A DNA stretch of 64,000 nucleotides from positions 2,562,001-2,626,000 of the forward strand of contig OX393551.1 of assembly GCA_947650365.1 (NCBI GenBank). Reading direction: 5' to 3'. Every line of letters begins with the position of its first letter. Within the stretch, counting starts at the first letter, position 1. Of the stretch, positions 42,591 through 57,600 are shown in pieces. Both the position numbers and the translations under genes were made by a program. The stretch comes from Chamaelirium japonicum (lineage: Eukaryota; Streptophyta; Magnoliopsida; Liliales; Melanthiaceae). The notes under the pieces are model-generated. The model saw nothing but the letters and a program-made list of their open reading frames with translations. It searched no databases and had not been told where the DNA came from.

Positions 42591-43979
42591 ATAAATTAGA
42601 ATGGATTGTATGAATGAATTAGAATCGATCGTACGAAGGAATTAGAATGGATCATGCGAATGAATTAGAATGGATCGTGCGAATGAATTAGAATGGATCG
42701 TACGAATGAAATAGAATGGATTGTACGAATGACATAGAATGGATCGTACGAATGAATTAGAATGGATACATTCATGCGAATGAATTAGAATGGATCATAC
42801 GAATGAGTTAGAATGGATTCATTCGTGCGAATGAATTAGAATGGATCGTACGAATGAGTAAGAATGGATCGTACGAATGAATTAGAATGGATTGAATTAG
42901 AATGAATCGTACGAATGAATTAGAATGGATCGTACGAATGAATTAGAATGGATCGTACGAATGAATTAGAATGGATCGTACGAAGGAATTAGAATGGATC
43001 GTACGAAGGAATTAGAATGGATAGTACGAATGAATTAGAATGGATAGTACGAATGAATTAGAATGGATCGTGCGAATGAAGTAAAATGGATCGTATGAAT
43101 GAAATAGAATGGATCGTATGAATTAGAATGGATCGTACGAATGAAATAGAATGGATCGTACAAATGAATTAGAATAGATTGTGCGAATGGATTAGAATGG
43201 ATCATACGATTGAGTAAGAATGGATTGTACGAATGAAATATAATAGATCGTACGAATGAATTAGAATGGATCATGCTAATGAATTAGAATTGATCGTACG
43301 AATGAATTAGAATAGATTGTGCGAATGAATTAGAATGGATCGTACGAATGAATTGGAATGGATACATTCGTGCGAATGAATTAGAATGGATCGTATGAAT
43401 TAGAATGGATCGTACGATTGAGTAAGAATGGATTGTACGAATGAAATAGAATAGATCGTACGAATGAATTAGAATGGATCATGCTAATGAATTAGAATTG
43501 ATCGTACGAATGAGTAAGAATGGATCGTACGAATGAAATAGAATGGATCGTATGAATGAATTAGAATGGATCGTACGAATGAATTAGAATGGGTCGTACG
43601 AATGAATTAGAATGGATACACGATCCAGATCCATTCTAATTCATTCGCACAATCTATTCTAATTCATTCGTAGGATCGTGCGAATGAATTAGAATGGATC
43701 GTGCGAATGAGTTAGAATGGATCGTACGAATGAATTAGAATGGATACATTCGTGCGAATCCATTCTATTTCATTCGTACGATCCATTCTAATTCATTCGC
43801 ACGATCCATTCTAATTCATTCGTATGAATGAATTAGAATGGATCGTGCGAATGAATTAGAATGGATCGTACGAATGAATTAGAATGGATCGTATGAATGA
43901 ATTAGAATGGATCGTGCGAATAAATTAGAATGGATCGTATGAATGAATTAGAATGGATCGCACGAATTAGAATGGATCG

Positions 43980-44920
43980 TACAAATGAAATAGAATGGAT
44001 CGTACGAATGAATTAGAATAGATTGTGCGAATGGATTAGAATGGATCATACGATTGAGTAAGAATGGATTGTACGAATGAAATAGAATAGATCGTACGAA
44101 TGAATTATAATGGATCATGCTAATGAATTAGAATTGATCGTACGAATGAATTAGAATAGATTGTGCGAATGAATTAGAATGGATCGTACGAATGAATTGG
44201 AATGGATACATTCGTGCGAATCCATTCTATTTCATTCGTACGATCCATTCTAATTCATTACTACGATCCATTCTAATTCATTCGTACGATCCATTCTAAT
44301 TCATTCGTACGATCCATTCTAATTCATTCGCACGATCCATTCTAATTCATTCATACGATCCATTCTAATTCAATCGTACGATCCATTGTAATTCATTCGT
44401 ACGATTCATTCTAATTGAATCCATTCTAATTCATTCGTACGATCCATTCAAATTCCTTCGTGTCCATTCTAATTAGAATGGATCGTACGAATGAATTAGA
44501 ATGGATCGTACGAATGAATTGGAATGGATACATTCGTGCGAATGAATTAGAATGGATCGTATGAATGAATTAGATTGAATCGTATTAATGAATTAGAATG
44601 GATCGTGCGAATGAATTAGAATGGATCGTACGAATGAATTAGAATGGATAGATTCGTGCGAATGAATTTGAATGGATCATACGAAGGAATTAGAATGGAT
44701 CATACGAATGAATTAGAATGGATCGTACGAATGAATTAGAATGGATCGTACGAAGGAATTAGAATAGATCGTACGAAGGAATTAGAATGGATAGTACGAA
44801 TGAATTAGAATGGATACCTTCGTGCAAATGAATTAGTATGGATCGTACGATTGAGTAAGAATGGATCGTACGAATGAAATAGAATGGATCGTATGAATGA
44901 ATTAGAATGGATCGTGCGAA
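43980..44920 (+). repeat. Block duplicated 2329 bp apart, copy 2
   Basis: Partner of 41651-42590 with scattered substitutions (for example CAATCGTACG and AATTGAATCC in the + part). Part of this minus-strand pattern, with GGATCATACGATTGAG, also occurs near 22739, 43199 and 46597. Confidence 0.8.
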
Positions 44921-46669
44921 CGAATTAGAATGGATCATGCGAATTAATTAGAATGGATCGTGTGAATGAATTAGAATGGATCGTACGAATGAATTAGAAT
45001 GGATCGTACGAATGAATTAGAATGGATCGTACGATAAGAATGGATCGTACGAAGGAATTAGAATGGATCGTACGAAGGAATTAGAATGGATAGTACGAAT
45101 GAATTAGAATGGATACCTTCGTGCAAATGAATTAGAATGGATCGTACGAATGAGTAAGATTGGATCGTACGAATGAATTAGAATGGATCGTACGAATGAA
45201 TTAGAACGGATACATTCGTGCGAATCCATTCTATTTCATTCGTACGATCCATTCTAATTCATTCGCATGATCCATTCTAATTCATTTATACGATCCATTC
45301 TTATCGTACGATCCATTCTAATTCAATCCATTCTAATTCATTTGTACGATCCATTCTAATTTATTCGTACGATCCATTCTAATTCCTTCGTACGATCCAT
45401 TCTTATCGTACGATCCATTCTAATTCAATCCATTCTAATTCATTCCTACGATCCATTCTAATTCATTCGTACGATTCATTCTAATTCAATCAATTCTAAT
45501 TCCTTCGTACGATCCATTCTAATTCATTCGTACAATCTATTCTAATTCATTCGTATGATCCATTCTAATTCAATCCATTCTAATTCATTCGTACGATCCA
45601 TTCTAATTCATTCGTACGATCCATTCTTACTCATTCGTACGATCCATTCTAATTCATTCGTACGATCCATTCTAATTCATTCGCACAATCTATTCTAACT
45701 CATTCGTACGATCCATTCTAATTCATTCGCACGATCCATTCTAATTCATTCATACGATCCATTCTATTTCATTCGTACGATCCATTCTAATTCTTTTGCA
45801 CGAATGTATCGAACGAATGAATTAGAATGGATCGTACGAATGAATTAGAATGGATCGAACGAATGAATTAGAATGGATTCGCACGAATGTATCCATTCTA
45901 ATTCATTCGTACGATCCATTCTAATTCATTCGTATAATCCATTCTAATTCATTCGCACGATCCTTTCGCATTCACTCAAACGATCCATTCTAATTCATTC
46001 ATATGATCCATTCTAATTCATTCATACGATCCATTCTAATTCATTCGTACAATCCATTCTAATTCATTCGCACAATCTATTCTAATTCATTCGTACGATC
46101 CATTAGAATGGATCGTACAAATGAGTAAGAATGGATCGTGCGAATGAATTAGAATGGATCATATGAATGAATTAGAATGGATCGTATGAATGAATTAGAA
46201 TGGATCGTGCGAATAAATTAGAATGGATCGTACGAATGAATTAGAATGGATCGTACGAATGAATTAGAATGGATCGTACGAATGAATTAGAATGGATTCA
46301 TTCGTGCAAATGAATTAGAATGGATCGTACAAAAGAGTAAGAATGGATCGTACGAATGAATTAGAATGAATCGTACGAATGAATTAGAATGGATCGTACG
46401 AATTAATTAGAATGGATCGTACGAATGAATTAGAATGGATTGAATTAGAATGAATCGTACGAATGAATTAGAATGAATCATACCGTACGAATGAATTAGA
46501 ATGGATCATACGAAGGAATTAGAATGGATCGTGCGAATAAATTAGAATGGATCGTATGAATGAATTAGAATAGATTGTGCGAATGGATTAGAATGGATCA
46601 TACGATTGAGTAAGAATGGATTGTACGAATAAAATAGAATAGATCGTACGAATGAATTAGAATGGATCG

Positions 46670-47600
46670 TGCGAATAAATTAGAATGGATCGTATGAATG
46701 AATTAGAATCGATCGTACGAATGAATTAGAATGGATCATACGAATGAATTAGAATGGATTGAATTAGAATGAATCGTACGAATGAGTAAGAATGGATCCA
46801 TTCTATTTCATTCGTACGATCCATTCTAATTCATTCATACGATCCTTTCTAATTCCTTCGTACGAATGAATTAGACTGGATTGCATGAATGAATTAGAAT
46901 AGATCGTATGAATGAATTAGAATGGATCGTACGAAATGTATCCATTCTAATTCATTCGTACGATCCATTCTAATTCATTCGTATGATCCATTCTTACTCA
47001 TTCGTACGATCCAATCTAATTCATTCATACGATCCATTCTATGATCCATTCTAATTCATTCGTACGTTCCATTCTAATTCATTTGTACGATCCATTCAAA
47101 TTCATTAATACGATCCATTCTAATTCATTCGCCCGATCCATTCTAATTCATTCGTACGATCCATTCTAATTCATTCGTACGATCCGTTCTAATTCATTCG
47201 TACGAATGAATCCATTCTAATTCATTCGTATGATCCATTCTAATTCATTCGCATGAATGTATCCATTCTAATTCATTCGCACGATCCATTCTAATTCATT
47301 CTCACGATCCATTCTAATTCATTCATACAATCCATTCTACTTCTTTTGAAGGAATGTATCCATTCTAATTCATTCGTACGATCCATTCTAATTCATTCGT
47401 ACGATCCATTCTAATTCATTCGCACAATCCATTCTAATTCATTCACACTCATACGATCCATTCTAATTCATTCGCACGAATGTATCCGTTCTAATTCATT
47501 CGTACGATCCATTCTAATTCATTCGCACAATCTATTCTAATTCATTCGAACGATCCATTCTAAGTCATTCGTACGATCCATTCTAATTCATTCGCCCGAT
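46670..47600 (+). repeat. Higher-order block, copy 4 (short partial)
   Basis: Repeats the marker run seen at 2711, 10333 and 33619 (here GGATCCATTC at 46794). It is followed by the CTTTCTAATTCCTTCG switch near 46855, the GGATTGCATG variant near 46876, and the GATCGTACGAAATGTATCC switch near 46927. Offsets from copy 3 are 13175 at the first marker and 13152 at the CACACTC marker (47444), a change of exactly one monomer. It runs into the 458-bp tandem unit. Confidence 0.75.
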
Positions 47601-48520
47601 CCATTCGCATTCACTCAAACGATCCATTCTAATTCATTCATATGATCCATTCTAATTCATTCGCACGAATGTATCCATTCTAATTCATTCGTACGATCCA
47701 TTCTAATTCATTCGTACGATCCATTCTTACTCATTCGTACGATCCATTCTAATTCATTCGCACGATCCATTCTAATTCATTCATACAATCCATTCTACTT
47801 CTTTTGCACGAATGTATCCATTCTAATTCATTCGTACGATCCATTCTAATTCATTCGTACGATCCATTCTAATTCATTCGCACAATCCATTCAAATTCAT
47901 TCACACTCATATGATCCATTCTAATTCATTCGCACGAATGTATCCATTCTAATTCATTCGTACGATCCATTCTAATTCATTCGCACAATCTATTCTAATT
48001 CATTCGAACGATCCATTCTAAGTCATTCGTACGATCCATTCTAATTCATTCGCACGATCCATTCGCATTCACTCAAACGATCCATTCTAATTCATTCATA
48101 TGATCCATTCTAATTCATTCGCACGAATATATCCATTCTAATTCATTCGTACGATCCATTCTAATTCATTCGTACGATCCATTCTTACTCATTCGTACGA
48201 TCCATTCTAATTCATTCGCACGATCCATTCTAATTCATTCATACAATCCATTCTACTTCTTTTGCACGAATGTATCCATTCTAATTCATTCGTACGATCC
48301 ATTCTAATTCATTCGTACGATCCATTCTAATTCATTCGCACAATCCATTCTAATTCATTCACACTCATACGATCCATTCTAATTCATTCGCACGAATGTA
48401 TCCGTTCTAATTCATTCGTACGATCCAATCTAATTCATTCGCACAATCTATTCTAATTCATTCGAACGAACCATTCTAAGTCATTCGTACGATCCATTCT
48501 AATTCATTCGCACGATCCAT
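47290..48520 (+). repeat. 458-bp higher-order tandem repeat, about 2.7 copies
   Basis: Rare variants recur at exactly 458 bp. ATTCTACTTCTTTTG is at 47334, 47792 and 48250. CACACTCAT is at 47444, 47902 and 48360. CATTCGCATTCACTC is at 47602 and 48060. The unit is about 20 monomers, including 28- and 29-bp forms. It is the clearest regular higher-order repeat in the window and implies recent unequal exchange or replication slippage. Confidence 0.9.
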
Positions 48521-49789
48521 TCTAATTCATTCGTACGGTCCATTCTATTTCATTCGTATGACCCATTCTAATTCATAAGTACGATCCATTCTAATTCATT
48601 CAAACGATCCATTCTATTTCATTCGTACGATCCATTCTAATTCATTCGCACAATCTATTCTAATTCATTCGTACGAATGTATCCACTCTAATTCATTTGC
48701 ACAATCCATTCTAATTCATTCACACTCATACGATCCGTTCTAATTCATTCGTACGATCCATTCTAATTCATTCGCACAATCTATTCTAATTCATTCGAAC
48801 GATCCATTCTACGAATGAATTAGAATGAATCATACCATACGAATGAATTAGAATGGATCGTACGAATGAATTAGAATGGATCGTACGAATGAATTAGAAT
48901 GGATCGTACGAATGAATTAGAATGGATTGCATTAGAATATATCGTACGAATGAATTAGAATGAATCATACCGTACGAATGAATTAGAATGGATCATACGA
49001 AGGAATTAGAATGGATCATGCGAATAAATTAGAATGGATCGTACGAATGAAATAGAATGGATCGTTTGAGTGAATTACAATAGATTGTGCGAATGAATTA
49101 GACTAGATCTTACGAATGAATTAGAATGGATCGTATGAACGAATTAGAAACGATCGTGCGAATGAATTAGAATGGATCGTACAAATGAATTAGAATAGAT
49201 TGTGTGAATGAATTAGAATGGATCGTGCGAAGGAATTAGAATGGATCGTACGAAGGAATTAGAATGGATCGTACGAAGGAATTAGAATGGATAGTACGAA
49301 TGAATTAGAATGGATACCTTCGTGCAAATGAATTAGAATGGATCGTACGAATGAGTAAGAATGGATCGTACGAATAAAATAAAATGGATCGTATGAATGA
49401 ATTAGAATGGATCGTGCGAATGAATTAGAATGGATCGTACGAATGAATTAGAATGGATAGTACGAATGAATTAGAATGGATACCTTCGTGCAAATGAATT
49501 AGAATGGATCGTACGAATGAGTAAGAATGGATCGTACGAATGAAATAGAATGGATCGTATGAATGAATTAGAATGGATCGTGCGAATGAATTAGAATGGA
49601 TCGTGCGAATGAATTAGAATAGATTGTGCGAATGAATTAGAATGGATCGTACGAATGAATTCGATTGGATCGTACGAATGAATTAGAATGGATCATGCGA
49701 ATGAATTAGAATGGATCGTACGAATGAATTAGAATGGATCGTACGAAGGAATTAGAATGGATTGTACGAATGAATTAGAAAGGATACAT

Positions 49790-52700
49790 TCGAATTCATT
49801 CGTACGATCCATTCTAATTCCTTTGTACGATCCATATTCTAATTCATTCGCACGATCCATTCTAATTCATTCATACGATCCATTCTAATTCATTCATACG
49901 ATCCATTCTAATTCATTCGCACAATCTATTCTAATTCATTCGAACGATCCATTCTAATTCATTCATACGATCCATTCTAATTCATTCGTACGATCTTTTC
50001 TATTTCATTCGTACAGTCCATTCTTACTCAATCGTATGATCCATTCTAATCCATTCGCACAATCTACTCTAATTCATTCGTACGATCCATTCTATTTCAT
50101 TTGCACGAAGGTATCCATTCCAATTCATTCGTACTATCCATTCTAATTCCTTCGTACGATCCATTCTAATTCATTCGTACGATCCATTCTAATTCATTCG
50201 CACGATCCATTCTAATTCATTCGTACGATCCATTCTATTTCATTCATACGATCCATTCTAATTCATTCATACTATCCTTTCTAATTCATTCGTACGATCC
50301 ATTCTAATTCATTCACATGATCCATTCTAATTCATTCGTACGATCGATTCTAATTCATTCATACGATCCATCCTAATTCATTCGCACGAATGCATCCATT
50401 CTAATTCATTCGTACAATCCATTCTATTTCATTCGTACGATCCATTCTAATTCATTCGTACGATCTATTCTAATTCATTCGTACGATCCATTCTAATTCA
50501 TTAATACGATCCAATCTAATTCATTCATACGATCCATTCTAATTCATTTGCACGATCCATTCTAATTCATTCGCACGATCCATTCTAATTAATTCATACG
50601 ATCCATTCTAATTCATTCGTACGATCCATTCTAATTCATTCATACAATCCATTCTAATTCATTCATATGATCCATTCTAATTCATTCGTGCGAAGTAGAA
50701 TAGATACCTTCGTGCAAATGAATTAGAATGGATCGTATGAATGAATTAGAATGAATCGTACGAATGAATTAGAATGGATCGTACGAATGAATTAGAATGG
50801 ATGGTACGAATGAATTAGAATGGATCGTACCAAGGAATTAGAATGGATTGTACGAAGGAATTAGAATGGATAGTACGAATGAAGTAGAATGGATACCTTC
50901 ATGCGAATGAATTAGAATGGATCGTATAAATGAATTAGATTGGATCGTATGCATGAATTAGAATGGATCGTGCGAATGAATTAGAATGGATCGTACGAAT
51001 GAATTAGAATGGATCGAACGAATGAATTAGAATGGATCGTACGAATGAGTAAGAATGGATCGTACGAATGAATTAGAAAGGATCGTACGAATGAATTAGA
51101 ATGGATACATTCCTGCGAATGAATTAGAATGGATCGTACGAATGAATTAGAATGGATCGTTTGAGTGAATGCGAATGGATCGTGCGAATGAATTAGAATG
51201 GATTATACGAATGAATTAGAATGGATCGTACGAATGAATTAGAATGGATACATTCGTGCGAATCCATTCTATTTCATTCGTACGATCCATTCTAATTCAT
51301 TCGCACGATCCATTCTAATTCATTCATACGATCCATTCTAATTCATTCGTACGATCCATTCTAATTCATTCGTACGATCCATTCTAATTCATTCGCACAA
51401 TCTATTCTAATTCATTCGTACGATCCATTCTAATTCATTCGCACGATCCATTCTAATTCATTCATACGATCCATTCTATTTCATTCGTACGATCCATTCT
51501 TACTCATTCGTACGATCCATTCTAATTCATTTGCACGAAGGTATCCATTCTAATTCATTCGTACTATCTATTCTAATTCCTTCGTACGATCCATTCTAAT
51601 TCATTCGTACGATCCATTCTAATTCATTCGTACGATCCATTCTAATTCCTTCGTATGATCCATTCTAATTCATTCGTACGGTATGATTCATTCTAATTCA
51701 TTCGTACAATTCTTTCTAATTCAATCCATTCTAATTCATTCATACGATCCATTCTATTTCATTTGTACAATCCATTCTAATTCATTCGCACGATCCATTT
51801 GCATTCACTCAAACGATCCATTCTAATTCATTCATACGATCCATTCTATTTCATTTGCACGAAGGTATCCATTCTAATTCATTCGTACTATCCATTCTAA
51901 TTCATTTGTACGAATGTATCCTTTCTAATTCATTCGTACGATCTATTCAAATTCATTCGCACGATCTATTCTAATTCATTCATACGATCCATTCTAATTA
52001 ATTAATACGATCCAGTCTAATTCATTCATACGATCCATTCTAATTCATTCGTACGATCCATTCTAATTCATTCATACGATCCTATTCTTACTCTAATTAG
52101 AATAGATTGTGCGAATGAATTAGAATGGATCGTACGAATGAATTAGAATGGATCGTATTAATGAATTAGAATGGATCCTATGAATGAATTAGAATAGATT
52201 GTGCGAATGAATTAGAATGATACATTCGTACGAAGGAATTAGAATGGATCGTACGAAAGGAATTAGAATGGATAGTACGAATGAATTAGAATGGATACGA
52301 ATGAATTAGAATGGATTGAATTAGAATGAATCGTACGAGTGAATTAGAATGGATCGTACGAATGAATTAGAATGGATCGTACGAATGAATTAGAATGGAT
52401 CGTACGATAAGAATGGATCATGTATCCATTCTAATTCATTCGTACGATCCATTCTAATTCCTTCGTATGATCCATTCGTACGATCCATTCTAATTCATTC
52501 GCACGATCCATTCTAATTCATTCGTACGATCCATTCTATTTTATTCGTATGACCCATTCTAATTCATAAGTACGATCCATTCTAATTCATTCGCACGATC
52601 CATTCTAATTCATTCATACGAATCCATTCTATTTCATTCGTACGATCTATTCTATTTCATTCGTACAATCTATTCTAATTCATTCATACGATCCATTCTA

Positions 52701-54608
52701 ATTCATTCGTATGATCCATTCTAATTCATACGATCTATTCTAATTCATTCGTACGATCCATTCTAATTCATTCGCACAATCTATTCTAATTCATTCTAAT
52801 TCATTCGCACGATCCATTCTAATTCATTCATACGATCCATTCTAATTCATTCGCACGAATGTATCCATTCTAATTCATTCTCACGATCCATTCTAATTCA
52901 TTCATACAATCCATTCTTACTCATTCGTATTATCCATTTTAATTCATTCACACGAATGTATCAACTCTAATTCATTCGTACGATTCATTCTAATTCAATC
53001 CATTCTAATTCATTCGTACGATCCATTCTAATTCATTCATACGATCCATTCTAATTCATTCGTACGATCCATTCTAATTCATTCGCACGATCCATTAGCA
53101 TTCACTCAAACGATCCATTCTAATTCATTCATATGATCCATTCATTCGTACGATCCATTCTTACTCATTCGTACGATCCATTCTAATTCATTTGCACGAA
53201 GGTATCCATTCTAATTCATTCATACTATTTTTGCGATCCATTCATTCGTACGAAAGAATTAGAATGGATTGTATGAATGAATTAGAATAGATCGTGCGAA
53301 TGAATTAGAATGCGAATGAATTAGAATGGATCGTACGAATGAATTAGAATAGATTGTGCGAATGAATTAGAATGGATTTGGATCGTGTATCCATTCTAAT
53401 TCTTTCGTACGACCCATTCTAATTCATTCGTACGATCCATTCTAATTCATTCGCATTCTAATTCATTCGCACGATCCATTCTAATTCATTCATACAATCC
53501 AATGAATTAGAATGGATCGTACGAATGAATTAGAATGGATCGTACGAATGAATTAGAATAGATTGTGCGTACGAATGAATTAGAATGGATCCTACGAATG
53601 AATTAGAATGGATCGTGCTAATGAATTAGAATGGATCGTGCGAATGAATTAGAATGGATCGTGCGAATGAATTAGAATGGATCGTGCGAATGAATTAGAA
53701 TGGATCGTACGAATGAATTAGAATGGATACATTCGTGCGAATGAATTAGAATGGATCGTGCGAATGAATCAGAATGGATCGTACGAATGAATTAGAACAG
53801 ATTGTGCTAATGAATTAGAATGGATCGTATGAATGAATTAGAATGGATACATTCGTGCGAATCCATTCTATTTCATTCGTACGTTCCATTCTAATTCATT
53901 CGCACGATCCATTCTAATTCATTCATACGATCCATTCAAATTCCTTCGTACGATCCATTCTAATTCATTCGTACGATCCATTCTTATTCCTTCGTATGAT
54001 CCATTCTAATTCATTCGTACGGTATGATTCATTATAATTCATTCGTACGATTCATTCTAATTCATTCGTACGATCCATTCTAATTCATTCGTACGATCCA
54101 TTCTAATTCATTCGTACGATTCATTCTAATTCAATCCATTCTAATTCATTCACACGATCCATTCGCATTCACTCAAACGATCCATTCTAATTCAGTCATA
54201 CAATCCATTATAATTCTTTTGCACGAATGTATCCATTCTAATTCATTCGTACGATCCATTCTAATTCATTCGTATGATCTATTCTAATTCATTTGCATGA
54301 ACCATTCTAATTCCTTCGTACGATCCATTTTAATTCATTCGCACGATCCATTCTAATTCATTCATACGATCCATTCTAATTCATTCGTACGATCCATTCT
54401 AATTTCTTCGTATGATCTATTCTAATTCCTTCGTACGATCCATTCTAATTCATTCGCACGATCCATTCTAATTCATTCATACGATCCATTCTAATTCATT
54501 CGTACGATCCATTCTAATTCCTTCGTATGATCCATTCTAACTCATTCGCACGATCAATTCTAATTCATTCACACAATCTATTCTAATTCATTCGTACGAT
54601 CCATTCTA
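49790..54608. repeat. 23-bp satellite array, section 12
   Basis: Approximate segments: + 49790-50690, - 50691-51257, + 51258-52098, - 52099-52420, + 52421-53250, - 53251-53388, + 53389-53500, - 53501-53856, + 53857-54608. It is locally irregular at 52.1-53.6 kb, with partial monomers at several joins (for example ATACTATTTTTGCG near 53222). Confidence 0.95.
50890..51910 (+). repeat. Higher-order block seen at 25, 39 and 51 kb, copy 3
   Basis: Partner of 39070-40110 at offset 11796, ending with the CACGAAGGTATCC and GTACTATCC variants near 51862-51890. It is nearer in structure to the 25-kb copy just after the switch, where both keep the monomer that the 39-kb copy lost. Confidence 0.8.
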
Positions 54609-57600
54609 ATTAGAATGGATCGTATGAATGAATTAGAATGGATCGTGCGAATGAATTAGAATGGATCGTACGAATGAAATAGAATGGATACATTCGTGCG
54701 AATGAATTAGAATTGATCATATGAATGAATTAGAATGGATCGTTTGAGTGAATGCGAATGGATCGTGCGAATGAAATAGAATGGATTGTACGAATGAATT
54801 AGAATGGATCGTACGAATGAATTAGAATGGATACATTGGTGCGAATGAATTAGAATGGATCGTATGAATGAATTAGATTGGATCGTATGAATGAATTAGA
54901 ATGGAATGTATGAATTAGAATGGATACCTTCGTGCAAATGAAATAGAATGGATCGTACGAATGAATTAGAGTAGATTGTGCGAATGGATTAGAATGGATC
55001 ATACGATTGAGGAAGAATGGATTGTACAAATGAAATAGAATAGATCGTGCGAATGAATTAGAATGGATCGTACGAATGAATTAGAATGGATCGTTCGAAT
55101 GAATTAGAATGGATCGTACGAATGAATTAGAATGGATCGTACGAATGAATTAGAATGGATCGTACGAATGAATTAGAATGGATCGTACGAATTAATTGGA
55201 ATGGATCGTGCGAATGAATTAGAATGGATCGTACAAATGAATTAGAATGGATCGTATGAATGAATTATAATGGATCGTACGAATGAATTAGAATGGATAC
55301 ATTCATGCGAATGAATTAGAATGGATCGTATGAATGAATTAGAATCGATCGTACGAATGAATTAGAATGGATCATGCGAATGAATTAGAATGGATCGTGT
55401 GAATGAATTAGAATGGATCGTACGAATGAAATAGAATGGATTGTACGAATGAGATAGAATGGATCGTACGAATGAATTAGAATGGATCGTATGAATGAAT
55501 TAGAATGGATCGTGCGAATGAATTAGAATGGATCGTACGAATGAATTAGAATGGATCGTACGAAGGAATTAGAATGGATCGTACGAAGGAATTAGAATGG
55601 ATCGTACGAATGAATTAGAATGGATCGTACGAAGGAATTAGAATGGATCGTACGAAGGAATTAGAATGGATAGTACGAATGAATTAGAATGGATACCTTC
55701 GTGCAAATGAATTAGGATGGATCGTACGAATGAGTAAGAATGGATCGTACGAATGAAATAGAATGGATCGTATGAATGAATTAGAATGGATCGTGCGAAT
55801 GAATTAGAATGGATCGTACGAATGAATTAGAATGGATATATTCGTGCGAATGAATTAGAATGGATCGTATGAATGAATTAGAATCGATCGTACGAATGAA
55901 TTAGAATGGATCCTGCGAATGAATTAGAATGGATCGTGCGAATGAAGTAGAATAGATTGTGCGAATGGATTAGAATGGATCATACGATTGAGTAAGAAAG
56001 GATTGTACGACTGAATTAGAATGAATTAGAATGGATTCATTCGTGCGAATGAATTAGAATGGATCATACAGTTGAGTAAGAATGGATTGTACGAATGAAA
56101 TAGAATAGATCGTACGAATGAATTAGAATGGATCATGCTAATGAATTAGAATTGATCGTACGAATGAATTAGAATAGATTGTGCGAATGAATTAAAATGG
56201 ATCGTATAAATGAATTAGAATGGATCGTATGAATGAATTAGAATGGATCGTGCGAATGAATTAAAATGGATCGTATGAATGAAATAGAATGGATCGTATG
56301 AATTAGAATGGATCATACGAATAAAATAGAATGGATCGTATGAATGAATTAGAATGGATCGTGCGAATGAATTAGAATGGATCGTACGAAGGAATTAGAA
56401 TGGATCGTACGAAGGAATTAGAATGGATAGTACGAATGAATTAGAATGGATACCTTCGTGCAAATGAATTAGAATGGATCATATGAATAAGTAAGAATGG
56501 ATCGTACGAATGAAATAGAATGGATCGTATGCATGAATTAGAATGGATCGTGCGAATGAATTAGAATGGATCGTACGAATGAATTAGACTGGATCGTATG
56601 AAGGAATTAGAATGGATCGTATGAATGAATTAGAATGGATTGTGCGAATGAATTAGAATGGATCGTACGAATGAAATAGAATGGATTCGCACGAATGTAT
56701 CCATTCTAATTCATTCATACGATCCATTCTAATTCATTCATACGATCCATTCTATTTCATTCGTACGATCCATTCTTCCTCATTCGTACGATCCATTCTA
56801 ATTCATTTGCACGAAGGTATCCATTCTAATTCATTCGTACTATCCATTCTAATTCCTTCGTACGATCCATTCTAATTCATTCATACGATCCATTCTAATT
56901 CATTCGCACGAATGTATCCATTCTAATTCATTCGTACGATCCATTCTAATTCATTCATACGATCCATTCTAATTCTACGATCCATTCTTACTCATTCGTA
57001 TTATCCATTTTAATTCATTCACACGAATGTATCAACTCTAATTCATTCGTACGATCCATTCTAATTCATTCGTACGATCCATTCTAATTCATTCGTACGA
57101 TCCATTCTAATTCATTCGTACGATCCATTCTAATTCATTCGTACAATCCATTCTAATTCATTCACACGATCCATTCGCATTCACTCAAACGATCCATTCT
57201 AATTCATTCATATGATCCATTCATTCGTACGATCCATTCTTACTCATTCGTACGATCCATTCTAATTCATTTGCACGAAGGTATCCATTCTAACTCATTC
57301 GTACTATTCGTGCGAATGAATTAGAATGGATCATATGGTTGAGTAAGAATGGATTGTACGAATGAAATAGAATAGATCGTACGAATGAATTAGAATGGAT
57401 CATGCTAATGAATTAGAATTGATCGTACGAATGAATTAGAATAGATTGTGCGAATGAATTAAAATGGATACATTCGTGCGAATGGATTAGAATGGATCGC
57501 ATGAATGAATTAGAATGGATCGTATGAATTAGAATGGATCGTATGAATGAATTAGAATGGATCGTATGAATGAAATAGAATGGATCGTACGAATGAATTA

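Larger units (their letters stand above)
41651..46104. repeat. 23-bp satellite array, section 10
   Basis: Approximate segments: - 41651-41887, + 41888-42143, - 42144-43624, + 43625-43676, - 43677-43754, + 43755-43825, - 43826-44215, + 44216-44475, - 44476-45217, + 45218-45810, - 45811-45880, + 45881-46104. The 52-bp + island at 43625-43676 repeats the one at 23896-23945 with the same irregular edges. Confidence 0.95.
46105..49789. repeat. 23-bp satellite array, section 11
   Basis: Approximate segments: - 46105-46796, + 46797-46861, - 46862-46935, + 46936-48811, - 48812-49789. The long + run holds the 458-bp tandem unit. Confidence 0.95.
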
